Part shown: positions 28,512 to 38,441 of the stretch, in pieces
Numbering within the stretch: the stretch's first letter is position 1
Layout of the letters: each line of letters starts with the position of its first letter
NCBI RefSeq assembly: GCF_020171785.1
Contig: NZ_JAIVAE010000002.1
Location: forward strand, 434,001 to 498,000
DNA from: Guptibacillus hwajinpoensis
GTDB taxonomy: Bacteria; Bacillota; Bacilli; Bacillales; Guptibacillaceae
DNA: 64,000 bases
Direction: 5' to 3'
The notes under the pieces: generated by a model
The model's input: the letters and a program-made list of their open reading frames with translations, nothing else
What the model was told of the DNA's origin: nothing
The model's database searches: none
Made by a program: the position numbers and the translations under genes

Positions 28512-29417
28512 ATGAATAACAATCAACAAGCTCATATTCAATCATTTTCTGAGTATCTCCAGATTGAAAAGAATTGTTCACCACATACGATCTCAGGTTA
28601 CTTACAGGATATTGAACATTTCCGGTCTTTTATGAAGCAGCAGACTATCGATGTCTTTGCTGCTGTTTCTTATGCAGATGTCAGAATTTATTTAACTGAG
28701 CTTCATGAGCGAGGTTACGCAAGAAAAACAGCAGCAAGAAAAATTTCAACGTTACGAAGCTTATATCGATTCCTTTTACGTGAGAACATTGTAGAGATTA
28801 ACCCCTTTACAATGAGTTCCCTGCCAAAACAAGAAAAACGTCTGCCGCAATTTTTGTACGAAAAAGAACTTAACATGCTGTTTGACACGCCAGATGTTAC
28901 GAAGCCGCTTGGTCAACGCGATAGAGCGCTGCTCGAAGTACTATACGGGTGTGGCATACGAGTGAGTGAGTGTGTTGGGCTTAATTTAGAAGATATTGAT
29001 TTTGCGATTGGGACGATTTTTGTACTTGGTAAAGGACGTAAGGAAAGGTATGTACCAATAGGGAGTTTCGCTATAGATGCAATAAAAGAGTATATTCACG
29101 ATGGACGAGAACAGTTGCTATCGTCAGGGAAAGAGCCGACAAAAGCCCTGTTCCTAAATTTTAGAGGTAGTCGTGTGACGGCAAGAGGTGTTCGGACAAT
29201 TTTAGATAAGATTGTAAAAGATGCTTCTTTGCATGTACATATAAGCCCGCATGTGATGAGACACACATTCGCAACCCATTTGCTGAATGAAGGGGCAGAC
29301 TTACGTTCTGTGCAGGAGCTATTAGGGCATTCTGATTTATCATCTACTCAGATCTATACCCACGTGACGGGAGATCGATTGCGAAATATATACATGAACC
29401 ATCACCCAAGAGCCTAA
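28512..29417 (+). CDS. xerC: Tyrosine recombinase XerC
   Basis: This 301-residue site-specific recombinase acts with XerD (not in this window) to resolve chromosome dimers at dif. The N-terminal SAM-like DNA-binding domain (residues about 5-90) precedes the catalytic domain with the active Arg in GCGIRVSEC, Lys in [11 protein letters not shown], the HxxR motif in [12 protein letters not shown], the second His in [10 protein letters not shown] and the nucleophile Tyr in TQIYTHV. ATG at 28512 is 6 bases from GAGGTG. It precedes hslV-hslU-codY as in B. subtilis. Confidence 0.94.
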   Translation: MNNNQQAHIQSFSEYLQIEKNCSPHTISGYLQDIEHFRSFMKQQTIDVFAAVSYADVRIYLTELHERGYARKTAARKISTLRSLYRFLLRENIVEINPFTMSSLPKQEKRLPQFLYEKELNMLFDTPDVTKPLGQRDRALLEVLYGCGIRVSECVGLNLEDIDFAIGTIFVLGKGRKERYVPIGSFAIDAIKEYIHDGREQLLSSGKEPTKALFLNFRGSRVTARGVRTILDKIVKDASLHVHISPHVMRHTFATHLLNEGADLRSVQELLGHSDLSSTQIYTHVTGDRLRNIYMNHHPRA

Positions 29418-29437
29418 GTGCTCGGGAGGAGGAACTT

Positions 29438-29977
29438 ATGGGAGACTTTCATTCTACAACGATATTTGCCGTTCAGCATAATGGTGAGTGTGCAATGGCT
29501 GGTGACGGTCAGGTTACATTCGGAAATGCTGTGGTCATGAAGCATACAGCTAAGAAAGTAAGAAGGCTTTTTCATGGAAAAGTGGTTGCGGGATTTGCAG
29601 GATCCGTTGCTGATGCGTTTACTCTTTTTGAGAAATTTGAGAGCAAGCTTGAGGAATTTGGTGGCAACCTTCAGCGTGCCGCTGTGGAACTTGCGAAAGA
29701 GTGGCGTAGCGATCGCGTGTTAAGGAAGCTTGAAGCGATGCTAATTGTAATGAACAAAGATGAACTATTGCTAATCTCAGGTACTGGTGAAGTGATTGAA
29801 CCTGATGATGGCATTCTTTCAATTGGTTCAGGTTCAAACTACGCTCTTTCAGCAGGCAGAGCACTTAAGCGTTATAGTGATAACAAAACCGCTGAAGAAA
29901 TTGCGCGAGCATCGATGGAAATTGCATCTGAAATATGCGTGTACACGAATGATCAAATTATCGTAGAAACCATTTAG
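29438..29977 (+). CDS. hslV: HslV/ClpQ peptidase subunit of the HslUV (ClpYQ) protease
   Basis: This 179-residue proteasome-like protein forms the dodecameric peptidase core with the ATPase encoded next. [23 protein letters not shown] and [18 protein letters not shown] are family signatures. The N-terminus reads [12 protein letters not shown]: an extension precedes the TT that aligns with the catalytic N-terminal Thr of E. coli HslV, and residue 2 is Gly, not Ser as in B. subtilis CodW. Cleavage exposing Thr is therefore an open question. It lies 20 bp after xerC and 30 bp before hslU. Confidence 0.95.
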   Translation: MGDFHSTTIFAVQHNGECAMAGDGQVTFGNAVVMKHTAKKVRRLFHGKVVAGFAGSVADAFTLFEKFESKLEEFGGNLQRAAVELAKEWRSDRVLRKLEAMLIVMNKDELLLISGTGEVIEPDDGILSIGSGSNYALSAGRALKRYSDNKTAEEIARASMEIASEICVYTNDQIIVETI

Positions 29978-30007
29978 TATATAAAATGTATCTTTGGAGG
30001 AGATCGT

Positions 30008-31402
30008 ATGTCTAATCCATTAACACCGAGACAAATTGTTGAAAAGCTTGATCAGTATATTGTTGGTCAGAATGACGCGAAGAAGGCTGTCGCAGTGGCA
30101 TTAAGAAATCGATACCGCCGTAGCCAGTTGAGCGACAAACTGAAGGATGAAGTGAATCCAAAAAACATCTTAATGATTGGACCTACAGGCGTAGGTAAGA
30201 CTGAGATAGCACGTCGACTTGCTCGCCTTGTCAATGCGCCATTCATTAAAGTTGAAGCAACGAAATTTACTGAAGTAGGTTATGTTGGTCGAGATGTGGA
30301 ATCAATGGTTCGTGATCTCGTGGAAACATCAATCAGGCTTGTCAAAGAAGATCGCATGGAACAGGTGAAGGGCAAGGCGGAAGAAAATGCAAACAAACGA
30401 ATTGTGGAATTGCTTGTACCTTCTAGTAAAAAGCAAACCCAATACAAAAATCCGCTTGAAATGTTATTTGGCAATCAAGGACAAGAGGAAACAGGGAACC
30501 AGTCCGCTAGTGAAGATCAGTCTATTGCATCAAGACGAAAGCAAATCGCTCAGCAGCTCGCGCTTGGTGAACTAGAAGACCGCATGATTACTGTGGAAGT
30601 GGAAGAGCAAAACAACTCCATGATGGATATGTTCCAGGGCGCTGGTATGGAACAAATGGGTATGAACATGCAGGATATGCTCGGCAACATTATGCCCAAA
30701 AAGAAGAAAAAACGTAAGCTGCCTGTGTCAGAAGCGAGAAAAGTTTTAACACAGGATGAAGCAGCAAAACTCGTAGATATGGACGAAGTTGCGCAAGATG
30801 CTGTTTCAAAGACAGAACAATCGGGTATCATCTTCATTGATGAAATTGATAAGGTAGCTGGGAAAAGCCAGCAATCAGCTGATGTTTCAAGAGAAGGTGT
30901 TCAAAGAGACATCTTACCGATTGTAGAAGGCTCAACAGTAACAACAAAATATGGACCTGTTAAAACAGATCACATTTTATTTATGGCTGCAGGAGCTTTC
31001 CATATGTCAAAACCATCTGATCTAATCCCTGAGCTGCAGGGCCGTTTCCCAATTCGCGTAGAGCTATCTAGTTTAACGGTAGACGACTTTAAGCGAATTT
31101 TGACGGAGCCTGATAATGCGCTTGTGAAGCAATATACAGCTTTATTAGAAACTGAAGGTATTAAAGTTGAATTTTCTGACGATGCTATTCTTAAAATTGC
31201 TACAATTGCTACAGAAGTGAATCAGGACACGGATAATATTGGTGCGCGAAGACTTCATACAATTTTAGAAAAGCTTCTTGAAGATCTTTCATTTGAAGCG
31301 CCAGACATTAATCTAGACAGCATTACAATCACACCAGAGTATGTTGAGGAAAAGTTAGCTTCTATTGCGAAGAACCGTGACCTCAGCCAATACATCCTAT
31401 AA
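30008..31402 (+). CDS. hslU: HslU/ClpY ATPase subunit of the HslUV protease
   Basis: This 464-residue AAA+ unfoldase feeds substrates into HslV. The N-terminus has [24 protein letters not shown], Walker [10 protein letters not shown], the pore-loop region [12 protein letters not shown] and Walker [10 protein letters not shown] variable I domain (residues about 135-250) is rich in Gln, Glu and Met. The C-terminal tail ends DLSQYIL, the short tail that inserts into HslV pockets. Strong GGAGGAG ribosome binding site; codY follows 21 bp later. Confidence 0.96.
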   Translation: MSNPLTPRQIVEKLDQYIVGQNDAKKAVAVALRNRYRRSQLSDKLKDEVNPKNILMIGPTGVGKTEIARRLARLVNAPFIKVEATKFTEVGYVGRDVESMVRDLVETSIRLVKEDRMEQVKGKAEENANKRIVELLVPSSKKQTQYKNPLEMLFGNQGQEETGNQSASEDQSIASRRKQIAQQLALGELEDRMITVEVEEQNNSMMDMFQGAGMEQMGMNMQDMLGNIMPKKKKKRKLPVSEARKVLTQDEAAKLVDMDEVAQDAVSKTEQSGIIFIDEIDKVAGKSQQSADVSREGVQRDILPIVEGSTVTTKYGPVKTDHILFMAAGAFHMSKPSDLIPELQGRFPIRVELSSLTVDDFKRILTEPDNALVKQYTALLETEGIKVEFSDDAILKIATIATEVNQDTDNIGARRLHTILEKLLEDLSFEAPDINLDSITITPEYVEEKLASIAKNRDLSQYIL

Positions 31403-31423
31403 TACATACAGGAGGACAAAACA

Positions 31424-32200
31424 ATGAATTTACTTGAAAAAACAAGAAAAATTAATGGTATGCTACAAAAGTCAGAGGGGCCAGTTAACTTTACCGACAT
31501 GGCAGAAACTTTGCGAGACGCTATTAAAGCAAACGTATATGTTGTAAGTCGCAGAGGTAAACTTCTTGGGATTGCGATTAATCAAGAAATTGAGAACGAA
31601 CGTATGAAGAATATGTTTTCAGAGCGTCAATTTCCTGAAGAATATACGCAGAATCTCTTTAATATCGGTGAAACGTCGTCAAATCTTGACATTACAAGCG
31701 AATACACAGCTTTCCCTGTAGAGAATCGTGATCTTTTCGAAAAAGGTCTAACAACGATTGTACCAATCGTTGGTGGTGGAAGCCGTCTAGGTACGCTTAT
31801 TCTTTCTCGTCTAAGCGATTCATTCTCAGATGATGATCTTTTGTTAGCTGAGTACGGTGCAACCGTAGTAGGAATGGAGATCCTTCATGAGAAAGCAGAA
31901 GAAATTGAAGAAGAAGCAAGAAACAAAGCAGTCGTTCAAATGGCGATTTCTTCACTTTCCTATAGTGAACTTGAAGCAATTGAGCATATTTTCGAAGAAC
32001 TTGAAGGAAATGAAGGACTTCTTGTTGCAAGTAAAATTGCTGACCGCGTAGGGATTACACGTTCTGTCATCGTAAACGCTCTTCGTAAACTTGAGAGTGC
32101 TGGTGTTATTGAGTCTCGTTCTCTAGGAATGAAAGGAACTTATATTAAAGTTCTTAACGATAAGTTTCTTGTAGAACTATCAAAACTGAAGACGCAATAA
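31424..32200 (+). CDS. codY: GTP- and branched-chain amino acid-sensing pleiotropic repressor CodY
   Basis: This 258-residue regulator represses stationary-phase and amino acid biosynthesis genes when GTP and Ile/Leu/Val are plentiful. The N-terminal GAF domain (residues about 1-155, starting [15 protein letters not shown]) binds branched-chain amino acids, and the C-terminal winged helix-turn-helix contains [21 protein letters not shown] (near 203-225). Length matches B. subtilis (259). It ends in a strong terminator; in B. subtilis the flagellar operon follows, but here rpsB does. Confidence 0.97.
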   Translation: MNLLEKTRKINGMLQKSEGPVNFTDMAETLRDAIKANVYVVSRRGKLLGIAINQEIENERMKNMFSERQFPEEYTQNLFNIGETSSNLDITSEYTAFPVENRDLFEKGLTTIVPIVGGGSRLGTLILSRLSDSFSDDDLLLAEYGATVVGMEILHEKAEEIEEEARNKAVVQMAISSLSYSELEAIEHIFEELEGNEGLLVASKIADRVGITRSVIVNALRKLESAGVIESRSLGMKGTYIKVLNDKFLVELSKLKTQ

Positions 32201-32206
32201 TTGATC

Positions 32207-32236
32207 AAACGCTCCGGGACTCTCGGAGCGTTTTTA
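32207..32236 (+). terminator. Intrinsic terminator after codY
   Basis: AAACGCTCCG (32207-32216), 7-base loop, CGGAGCGTTT (32224-32233), then TTATT. Confidence 0.88.
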
Positions 32237-32342
32237 TTAATATTTTCGGTATTTTTTATGCGTGATACATTGGAATGCTAAGCTTTTATATGGATTATGA
32301 GAGTAAGGTAGTATAGGTATTCATGGAATTTAAGATTTAAAC

Positions 32343-32371
32343 TTGCGACTTGTCACATGATATGATATATT
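32343..32371 (+). promoter_or_regulatory. Candidate rpsB promoter
   Basis: TTGCGA (32343-32348), 17 bp, TATATT (32366-32371), overlapping a TATGAT at 32361. Start is predicted near 32378, giving a leader of about 110 nt. The 106 bp between the codY terminator and this promoter show nothing else recognisable. Confidence 0.55.
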
Positions 32372-32470
32372 AATCAACGGTGTTAATCACACACGCTTGT
32401 TGATTTGGAAAGTGGTGCTGCAGACGCAGTTTTTTCCGAAATAGATGCAAGCGGAGGATAAAAAAACCAT
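32372..32470 (+). promoter_or_regulatory. Structured leader of rpsB
   Basis: AATCAAC (32372-32378) pairs with GTTGATT (32399-32405), and GTGCTGCAGACGCAG followed by TTTTTTCC lies between 32413 and 32436. The length and structure suggest post-transcriptional control of S2, but I cannot match it to a named leader family. Confidence 0.4.
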
Positions 32471-32486
32471 TAGGAGGAACACAATC

Positions 32487-33218
32487 ATGGCAGTAATCTC
32501 TATGAAACAGCTTCTTGAAGCTGGGGTACACTTCGGTCATCAGACTCGTCGTTGGAACCCGAAAATGAAACCTTATATCTTCACTGAAAGAAACGGTATC
32601 TACATTATCGACCTTCAAAAAACAGTGAAGAAAGTCGAAGAAGCTTATAACTTCGTTCGTGACATTGCTCAGGACGGTGGTAAAGTTCTTTTCGTAGGTA
32701 CAAAAAAGCAAGCGCAAGATTCCGTTAAGGATGAAGCGATCCGTGCTGGTCAATACTACATCAACCAACGCTGGTTGGGTGGAACGCTTACGAACTTTGA
32801 AACTATTCAAAAGCGTATCAACCGCCTGAAGAGCCTTGAAAAGATGCAAGAAGACGGTACATTCGAAGTACTACCTAAGAAAGAAGTTATGCTTCTTAAA
32901 AAAGAAATGGATCGCCTTGAAAGATTCCTTGGTGGTATTAAAGATATGAACGGCGTTCCAGACGCAATGTTCGTAATCGACCCTCGTAAAGAGCGTATCG
33001 CTATTGCTGAGGCTCGTAAGCTTAATATCCCTATCGTTGCGATCGTGGATACAAACTGTGATCCAGATGAGATCGACTATATTATCCCTGGTAACGACGA
33101 TGCAATCCGCGCTGTGAAACTTCTTACTGCTAAAATGGCTGATGCTATTATCGAAGTTAGTAAAGTTGAAGAAGAAGCAGAAGTTGAAGCGGTAGAAACT
33201 GAAGAAACATCTGTATAA
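32487..33218 (+). CDS. rpsB: 30S ribosomal protein S2
   Basis: This 243-residue protein binds the 30S head late in assembly. [22 protein letters not shown] and [13 protein letters not shown] are invariant, and the C-terminus is a Glu/Val-rich tail. ATG at 32487 follows TTAGGAGGAACA; the in-frame ATG at 32445 would add 14 residues not present in homologues. It is followed by tsf, with a strong terminator between them, as in most bacteria where rpsB and tsf are partly uncoupled. Confidence 0.97.
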   Translation: MAVISMKQLLEAGVHFGHQTRRWNPKMKPYIFTERNGIYIIDLQKTVKKVEEAYNFVRDIAQDGGKVLFVGTKKQAQDSVKDEAIRAGQYYINQRWLGGTLTNFETIQKRINRLKSLEKMQEDGTFEVLPKKEVMLLKKEMDRLERFLGGIKDMNGVPDAMFVIDPRKERIAIAEARKLNIPIVAIVDTNCDPDEIDYIIPGNDDAIRAVKLLTAKMADAIIEVSKVEEEAEVEAVETEETSV

Positions 33219-33226
33219 GAACACAA

Positions 33227-33269
33227 AGGGGTGATAAAGGGGAACTCTAACCCCTTTATCACCTTTTTT
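33227..33269 (+). terminator. Intrinsic terminator after rpsB
   Basis: GGTGATAAAGGGG (33229-33241), 8-base loop, CCCCTTTATCACC (33250-33262), then seven T. One of the strongest terminators in the window. Confidence 0.92.
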
Positions 33270-33318
33270 TAACCCAAAAGGGTATGATTACATATCATAA
33301 TTCAAGGAGGAATTACTA

Positions 33319-34200
33319 ATGGCAGTAACAGCTCAAATGGTAAAAGAATTGCGTGCACAAACAGGTGCAGGAATGATGGATTGCAAAAAAGCACTAACTG
33401 AAAACGATGGTGACATGGACAAGGCAATTGACTGGCTTCGTGAGAAAGGTATCTCGAAAGCAGCGAAAAAAGCTGACCGCGTAGCAGCAGAAGGTCTTGC
33501 AACGATCGCTGTTGAAGGAAACAAAGCAGTAATCGCTGAAATTAACTCTGAAACAGACTTCGTTGCTAAGAACGAGAGCTTTACTTCTTTAATCAACGAA
33601 ATCTCTCAACACCTACTTAAAACAAACCCTGAGTCTGTAGATGCAGCTCTTGAAAGCAAAATGGAAAACGGACAAACAGTAACTGAATATTTGAATGATA
33701 AAATCGCTAAAATTGGAGAGAAAATTTCTCTTCGTCGCTTCCAAATCGTTGAAAAAACTGATGCAGATGCATTTGGCGCTTATCTTCACATGGGTGGACG
33801 CATCGGTGTTCTAACACTTCTTGAAGGTACAACTGATGAAGAAGTAGCGAAAGATGTAGCGATGCATACAGCGGCAGTTAACCCTCGCTTCGTATCGCGC
33901 GATGCTGTACCAACTGAAGAAGTTGAGCGTGAGCGTGAAGTTCTTAAACAACAGGCTCTTAACGAAGGTAAGCCTGAGAAAATTGTTGAGAAAATGGTAG
34001 AAGGCCGAATCAACAAATTCTTCGAAGAAATTTCTCTAGTAGATCAGCCGTTTGTTAAAGACACTGATCAAAAAGTAGGAAAGTACGTAGAGTCTAAGGG
34101 CGCTACTGTAAAAGGCTTTATCCGCTACGAAGTTGGCGAAGGCATGGAGAAACGTGAAGATAACTTCGCTGAAGAAGTTATGTCTCAAGTGAAGAAGTAA
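33319..34200 (+). CDS. tsf: Elongation factor Ts
   Basis: This 293-residue guanine nucleotide exchange factor recycles EF-Tu. The N-terminal UBA-like domain includes [19 protein letters not shown] and [14 protein letters not shown]; the EF-Tu-binding [10 protein letters not shown] motif is at about residue 80. Length matches B. subtilis (293). Strong AAGGAGG ribosome binding site. It lies between two strong terminators, so it must either be made by read-through from rpsB or have its own promoter; a TATGAT at 33282-33287 lacks a good -35. Confidence 0.97.
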   Translation: MAVTAQMVKELRAQTGAGMMDCKKALTENDGDMDKAIDWLREKGISKAAKKADRVAAEGLATIAVEGNKAVIAEINSETDFVAKNESFTSLINEISQHLLKTNPESVDAALESKMENGQTVTEYLNDKIAKIGEKISLRRFQIVEKTDADAFGAYLHMGGRIGVLTLLEGTTDEEVAKDVAMHTAAVNPRFVSRDAVPTEEVEREREVLKQQALNEGKPEKIVEKMVEGRINKFFEEISLVDQPFVKDTDQKVGKYVESKGATVKGFIRYEVGEGMEKREDNFAEEVMSQVKK

Positions 34201-34207
34201 AACAATG

Positions 34208-34236
34208 ATAGGGAACACGCTGTGTTCCCTATTTTT
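34208..34236 (+). terminator. Intrinsic terminator after tsf
   Basis: ATAGGGAACAC (34208-34218), loop GCT, GTGTTCCCTAT (34222-34232), then TTTT. Confidence 0.88.
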
Positions 34237-34273
34237 CAAGAACAAATACTGATAAACATGCTGGAGGGTTAAA

Positions 34274-34999
34274 ATGAGCGGAGCCAAGTATGAACGCGTT
34301 GTGTTAAAATTAAGCGGAGAAGCATTGTCCGGTGGAGAAGGTCAGGGAATATCACCTTCAATCGTTCAGTCTATCGCATCACAGGTGAAGGAAATTCATG
34401 AAATGGGTGTAGAAGTTGCTGTTGTTGTCGGCGGTGGAAACATCTGGCGTGGAAAAGTAGGCAGTGAAATGGGAATGGATCGTACGACTGCTGATTATAT
34501 GGGGATGCTTGCTACTGTAATGAATTCACTTGCAATGCAGGATAGCCTAGAGAGCATTGGAGTTGAAACGCGTGTTCAAACTTCAATCGAAATGAGACAG
34601 GTAGCTGAACCGTACATCCGTCGTAAAGCCATTCGTCACCTTGAAAAAAAACGCGTTGTCATTTTTGCAGCAGGTACTGGTAACCCATACTTCTCGACAG
34701 ATACAACGGCAGCATTGCGTGCGGCCGAAATTGAAGCAGATGTTATTTTGATGGCGAAAAACAATGTAGACGGCGTTTATACAGCCGATCCGACAGTTGA
34801 CGCAACTGCGAAGAAGTATGACACTCTTTCTTACCTTGATGTACTCAAGGAAGGTTTAGCTGTAATGGACTCCACAGCTTCTTCACTTTGTATGGACAAC
34901 GATATTCCACTTGTTGTCTTCTCGATCATGGAAGAAGGCAATATTAAGCGCGCCATTTGTGGCGAAGAAATTGGAACAGTAGTAAAGGGGAGAAATTAA
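34274..34999 (+). CDS. pyrH: Uridylate kinase
   Basis: This 241-residue hexameric enzyme phosphorylates UMP to [13 protein letters not shown] at the N-terminus binds phosphate, [11 protein letters not shown] and [19 protein letters not shown] are family signatures, and the [13 protein letters not shown] stretch is typical. It lies one base before frr's start codon, so pyrH-frr are translationally coupled. Together with rpsB and tsf it forms the classic rpsB-tsf-pyrH-frr cluster. Confidence 0.97.
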   Translation: MSGAKYERVVLKLSGEALSGGEGQGISPSIVQSIASQVKEIHEMGVEVAVVVGGGNIWRGKVGSEMGMDRTTADYMGMLATVMNSLAMQDSLESIGVETRVQTSIEMRQVAEPYIRRKAIRHLEKKRVVIFAAGTGNPYFSTDTTAALRAAEIEADVILMAKNNVDGVYTADPTVDATAKKYDTLSYLDVLKEGLAVMDSTASSLCMDNDIPLVVFSIMEEGNIKRAICGEEIGTVVKGRN

Positions 35000-35000
35000 G

Positions 35001-35558
35001 ATGACGAAAGAAATCTTGAAAAACGCTGAAGAACGTATGCAAAATGGAATTTCAAGCTTAAAGCGTGAGCTAGCGACACTGCGAGCAGGAAGAGCAAATG
35101 CTTCTCTACTTGATAAAGTTCAAGTAGATTACTATGGCGCTCCAACACCTGTTAACCAACTTGCTGGTGTTTCAGTTCCAGAAGCGCGTATGCTATTGAT
35201 TCAGCCTTACGATAAAACTGCGATTGGCGATATCGAAAAAGCCATTCTTAAATCTGACCTTGGCCTAACACCTTCTAATGATGGAAATGTCATTCGTCTT
35301 ACAATCCCAGCTCTTACCGAAGAGCGTCGTAAAGATCTTGTGAAACTCGTTAAGAAATATGCTGAAGAAGGCAAAGTTGTAATCCGTAACATTCGCCGCG
35401 ATGCAAATGATGAGTTAAAGAAACAAGAAAAAGATGGCGACATTACAGAAGATGAACTTCGCCGCGGAAACGATGATGTGCAGAAGCTTACTGACAAGTA
35501 TGTAGCTGAAGCTGACAGCATTGCTGCTGATAAAGAAAAAGAAATCATGGAAGTCTAA
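35001..35558 (+). CDS. frr: Ribosome recycling factor
   Basis: This 185-residue tRNA-mimic protein splits post-termination ribosomes with EF-G. The signatures [22 protein letters not shown] and [18 protein letters not shown], and the C-terminal three-helix bundle residues RRDAND, are present. Length is the family norm. The start codon follows the pyrH stop by one base with AAGGGGAG inside pyrH. A terminator follows. Confidence 0.97.
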   Translation: MTKEILKNAEERMQNGISSLKRELATLRAGRANASLLDKVQVDYYGAPTPVNQLAGVSVPEARMLLIQPYDKTAIGDIEKAILKSDLGLTPSNDGNVIRLTIPALTEERRKDLVKLVKKYAEEGKVVIRNIRRDANDELKKQEKDGDITEDELRRGNDDVQKLTDKYVAEADSIAADKEKEIMEV

Positions 35559-35590
35559 ATCAATAACATGTAAAATAAGATAATAAAAGG

Positions 35591-35619
35591 ACCCTCTTTT
35601 CCCACAGGGGGTTTTTTTG
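35591..35619 (+). terminator. Intrinsic terminator after frr
   Basis: ACCCTC (35591-35596) pairs with GGGGGT (35607-35612, one G-U), followed by seven T. Confidence 0.75.
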
Positions 35620-35649
35620 TTAAGTAAGTGACACAATGGAGGATTTGCA

Positions 35650-36417
35650 ATGCTTGGGAAGTTCTCGAACTGGATGAGAAAGAATGAAGATGAGGAACAA
35701 TTAGAAATTAACACATCTGCTAATATCCCAGGACATATTGCGATCATTATGGATGGCAATGGACGCTGGGCCAAGAAGCGAGGTCTCCCACGTGTGGCTG
35801 GCCACCGTGAAGGTGTGAAGGTAGTGAAGAAGATCGTTCGGAAGGCAAATGATCTAGGCGTTCATTATTTAACGCTCTATGCCTTTTCAACTGAAAATTG
35901 GAAACGACCAAAAGAGGAAGTAGACTTTTTGATGAAGCTCCCAGAACAATTTCTACTTAGCCACCTGCCAGAGTTGATTGAGCAGAATGTTCAAGTACGA
36001 ATAATGGGAGAACGAGAGCAGCTGCCCCCCCATACGTTCAAAGCCATTAGCAAGGCAGTAGAAGAAACGAAAGAAAACACCGGACTGATTCTTAATTTCG
36101 CACTAAACTATGGCAGCCGTCATGAAATGAAGATGGCCATGCAGCGGTTATTAAGTGATGTGAAAAAGGGGATACTGACTGAAGAAGAGATTACGGAAGA
36201 GAGAATTTCTTCCTATTTACTCAGTAGTCAATATCCGGATCCGGATTTACTTATACGGACAAGCGGAGAAATACGCTTAAGTAACTTTATGCTCTGGCAG
36301 CTGGCTTACACAGAACTATGGTTTACAGAAGTTCTATGGCCTGATTTCACAGAGCACCATTTTGTTGAAGCCGTACAGGAATATCAGCGAAGAGGAAGAC
36401 GTTACGGCGGGGTGTAA
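35650..36417 (+). CDS. uppS: Undecaprenyl diphosphate synthase
   Basis: This 255-residue cis-prenyltransferase builds the C55 lipid carrier for cell wall synthesis from isoprenyl diphosphates. The substrate motif IIMDGNGRWAKKRGLPR with the catalytic Asp lies near residues 34-50; GHREG and the C-terminal DLLIRTSGEIRLSNF-LWQ and ELWFTEVLWPDF motifs are conserved. It precedes cdsA, dxr and rseP, so isoprenoid precursor synthesis (Dxr) and its use (UppS) are in one transcription unit. Confidence 0.97.
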   Translation: MLGKFSNWMRKNEDEEQLEINTSANIPGHIAIIMDGNGRWAKKRGLPRVAGHREGVKVVKKIVRKANDLGVHYLTLYAFSTENWKRPKEEVDFLMKLPEQFLLSHLPELIEQNVQVRIMGEREQLPPHTFKAISKAVEETKENTGLILNFALNYGSRHEMKMAMQRLLSDVKKGILTEEEITEERISSYLLSSQYPDPDLLIRTSGEIRLSNFMLWQLAYTELWFTEVLWPDFTEHHFVEAVQEYQRRGRRYGGV

Positions 36418-36438
36418 GTGTAGGAGGACATTAATGTA

Positions 36439-37245
36439 ATGAAACAACGAGTTATAACGGGTGTGATTTTTGGCGCCCTCTTGTTAGGAATGATTGTAAT
36501 TGGAGATTGGCCGTTCATTCTTTTGATGGCGCTAGTTGCCACAATTGGAATGGTTGAATTGTTACTGATGAAGAAAATCACATTGGTTTCACTTCCTGGC
36601 TTACTTGCTATCGTCGGAACGTGGATTCTTGTCATGCCTGATGACTGGATTGCTTCACTAACATCATCTGTTTTTACCAAAATTGATCTCTTATTTTTCG
36701 GGCTCCTCATTTTACTTGCAATGACGGTTCTGACGAAAAATAAGTATAGTTTTGATGAAAGCTCTTTTATTATGATGGCATCGCTTTATGTTGGGTTAGG
36801 TTTTTATTACTTCACAGCAACTCGTTATCTTGGTGAAAGTAATTTAGATGGCATGATTCATTTGTTCTTTATTATCTTTCTCATATGGGCCTCTGATTCT
36901 GGAGCCTATTTTGTGGGACGATCACTCGGTAAGAAAAAACTTTGGCCACATATATCTCCCAACAAAACCGTTGAAGGTGCAGTTGGAGGCGTTTTAATGG
37001 CCTTAATCGTAGGAATTGTTTTTCAACTGATTTATCCGGTATATGATTCCATGGTTGTAGTTCTAATCGTATCGGTGTTAACGTCTGTTTTTGGACAGAT
37101 TGGTGATCTTGTTGAATCTGCGTTTAAGCGTCATTATGGAGTGAAAGATTCCGGCAGTATCTTACCAGGGCACGGAGGGATACTTGATCGATTTGATAGT
37201 CTTATATTCGTTCTCCCCCTTCTGCATTTACTTAACCTGGTATAG
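36439..37245 (+). CDS. cdsA: Phosphatidate cytidylyltransferase
   Basis: This 268-residue integral membrane enzyme makes CDP-diacylglycerol, the branch-point precursor of phospholipids. It has about seven to eight hydrophobic segments and the C-terminal family signature [19 protein letters not shown] followed by GGILDRFDS. The start is ATG at 36439 with TAGGAGG upstream. It follows uppS by 21 bp and precedes dxr by 32 bp. Confidence 0.96.
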   Translation: MKQRVITGVIFGALLLGMIVIGDWPFILLMALVATIGMVELLLMKKITLVSLPGLLAIVGTWILVMPDDWIASLTSSVFTKIDLLFFGLLILLAMTVLTKNKYSFDESSFIMMASLYVGLGFYYFTATRYLGESNLDGMIHLFFIIFLIWASDSGAYFVGRSLGKKKLWPHISPNKTVEGAVGGVLMALIVGIVFQLIYPVYDSMVVVLIVSVLTSVFGQIGDLVESAFKRHYGVKDSGSILPGHGGILDRFDSLIFVLPLLHLLNLV

Positions 37246-37277
37246 TCGAAACAGAGTGGATTGGAGGAACGAATTTT

Positions 37278-38426
37278 TTGAAGAAAATTAGTTTGCTTGG
37301 AGCATCTGGCTCAATCGGTGTTCAGACTCTTGATATCATTAGAATGCATCCTGATATGTTTTCCCTTGTCGCATTTTCCGTTGGGAAAAATGTTGAAAAA
37401 GCGGTCGAAATAGCGGAAGAGTTTAAGCCAAAGTTATTGTCTGTCCAAAAGAAAGAAGATGCTGATTCACTCAGAAGAATGATTTCAAGGAAAACGAAAA
37501 TTGTTTATGGAGATGAAGGGCTTTTAGAAGTTGCTTGTCATCATGAATCAACCGTTCTCGTTAACGCAATTCTTGGAAGTATCGGTCTTTCACCAACCTT
37601 ATCAGCGATTGAACAGGGAAAGACAATTGCAATTGCGAATAAAGAAACGCTTGTTACCGCAGGCCATCTAGTAACAGAAGCTGCAAAAAAACATGGGTCT
37701 GCTCTTTTACCAGTAGACAGTGAACATTCAGCACTGTTTCAGTGTTTGAATGGTGAAAAGCAGGAGCAAATGGAACGGCTTATTTTAACGGCTTCAGGAG
37801 GTAGTTTCCGCGATAAGAAACGAGAAGAGCTTACTGGAGTTAGCGTTCACGATGCCCTAAATCACCCAAATTGGTCGATGGGAGCTAAAATTACGATCGA
37901 TTCAGCAACGATGATGAACAAAGGACTAGAAGTGATTGAAGCCCATTGGTTATTTGGAACGCCCTATGATCAAATTGATGTCGTGCTTCATAAAGAAAGT
38001 ATTATTCACTCAATGGTAGAGTACATAGACGGAAGCGTCATGGCGCATCTAGGTACTCCGGATATGCGAATTCCAATTCAATATGCACTTAGCTATCCTG
38101 ATCGACTTGAAATCAGAAATGCAAAACGGTTAAACTTATGGGAAGTTGGTCAACTACATTTTGAGCAAGTGGATTACAACCGCTTCCGTGCATTAAAGCT
38201 AGCCTATGAGGCTGGCCGTGCTGGTGGTTCACTGCCAGCCGTATTAAATGCAGCAAATGAAACGGCCGTTGCCGCATTTCTTGAGGGTAAAATCGATTTC
38301 TTAACGATCGAAGAGCTCGTAGAAAGAGCGATGGAGAAGCATGAAATTATTCAAAATGCGTCGCTTGAAGAAATCCTTGCAGTTGATTCTGAAACAAGAT
38401 TACGAGTTCAGTCATTAATTAAATAA
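37278..38426 (+). CDS. dxr: 1-deoxy-D-xylulose 5-phosphate reductoisomerase
   Basis: This 382-residue NADPH-dependent enzyme makes methylerythritol 4-phosphate, the committed MEP-pathway intermediate for isoprenoids. The cofactor-binding N-terminus [15 protein letters not shown], the metal/substrate region [23 protein letters not shown] and the flexible loop with [23 protein letters not shown] are diagnostic (shown in parts). The start codon is TTG at 37278, preceded by TTGGAGGAACG. It sits between cdsA and rseP, as in B. subtilis. Confidence 0.96.
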   Translation: MKKISLLGASGSIGVQTLDIIRMHPDMFSLVAFSVGKNVEKAVEIAEEFKPKLLSVQKKEDADSLRRMISRKTKIVYGDEGLLEVACHHESTVLVNAILGSIGLSPTLSAIEQGKTIAIANKETLVTAGHLVTEAAKKHGSALLPVDSEHSALFQCLNGEKQEQMERLILTASGGSFRDKKREELTGVSVHDALNHPNWSMGAKITIDSATMMNKGLEVIEAHWLFGTPYDQIDVVLHKESIIHSMVEYIDGSVMAHLGTPDMRIPIQYALSYPDRLEIRNAKRLNLWEVGQLHFEQVDYNRFRALKLAYEAGRAGGSLPAVLNAANETAVAAFLEGKIDFLTIEELVERAMEKHEIIQNASLEEILAVDSETRLRVQSLIK

Positions 38427-38441
38427 AGGTGGTAAGTGAAT

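Noticed and set aside
32370-32849. Long minus-strand frame (159 codons) opposite rpsB
   Set aside because: It mirrors the S2 coding frame, has no plausible start signal and resembles no family.
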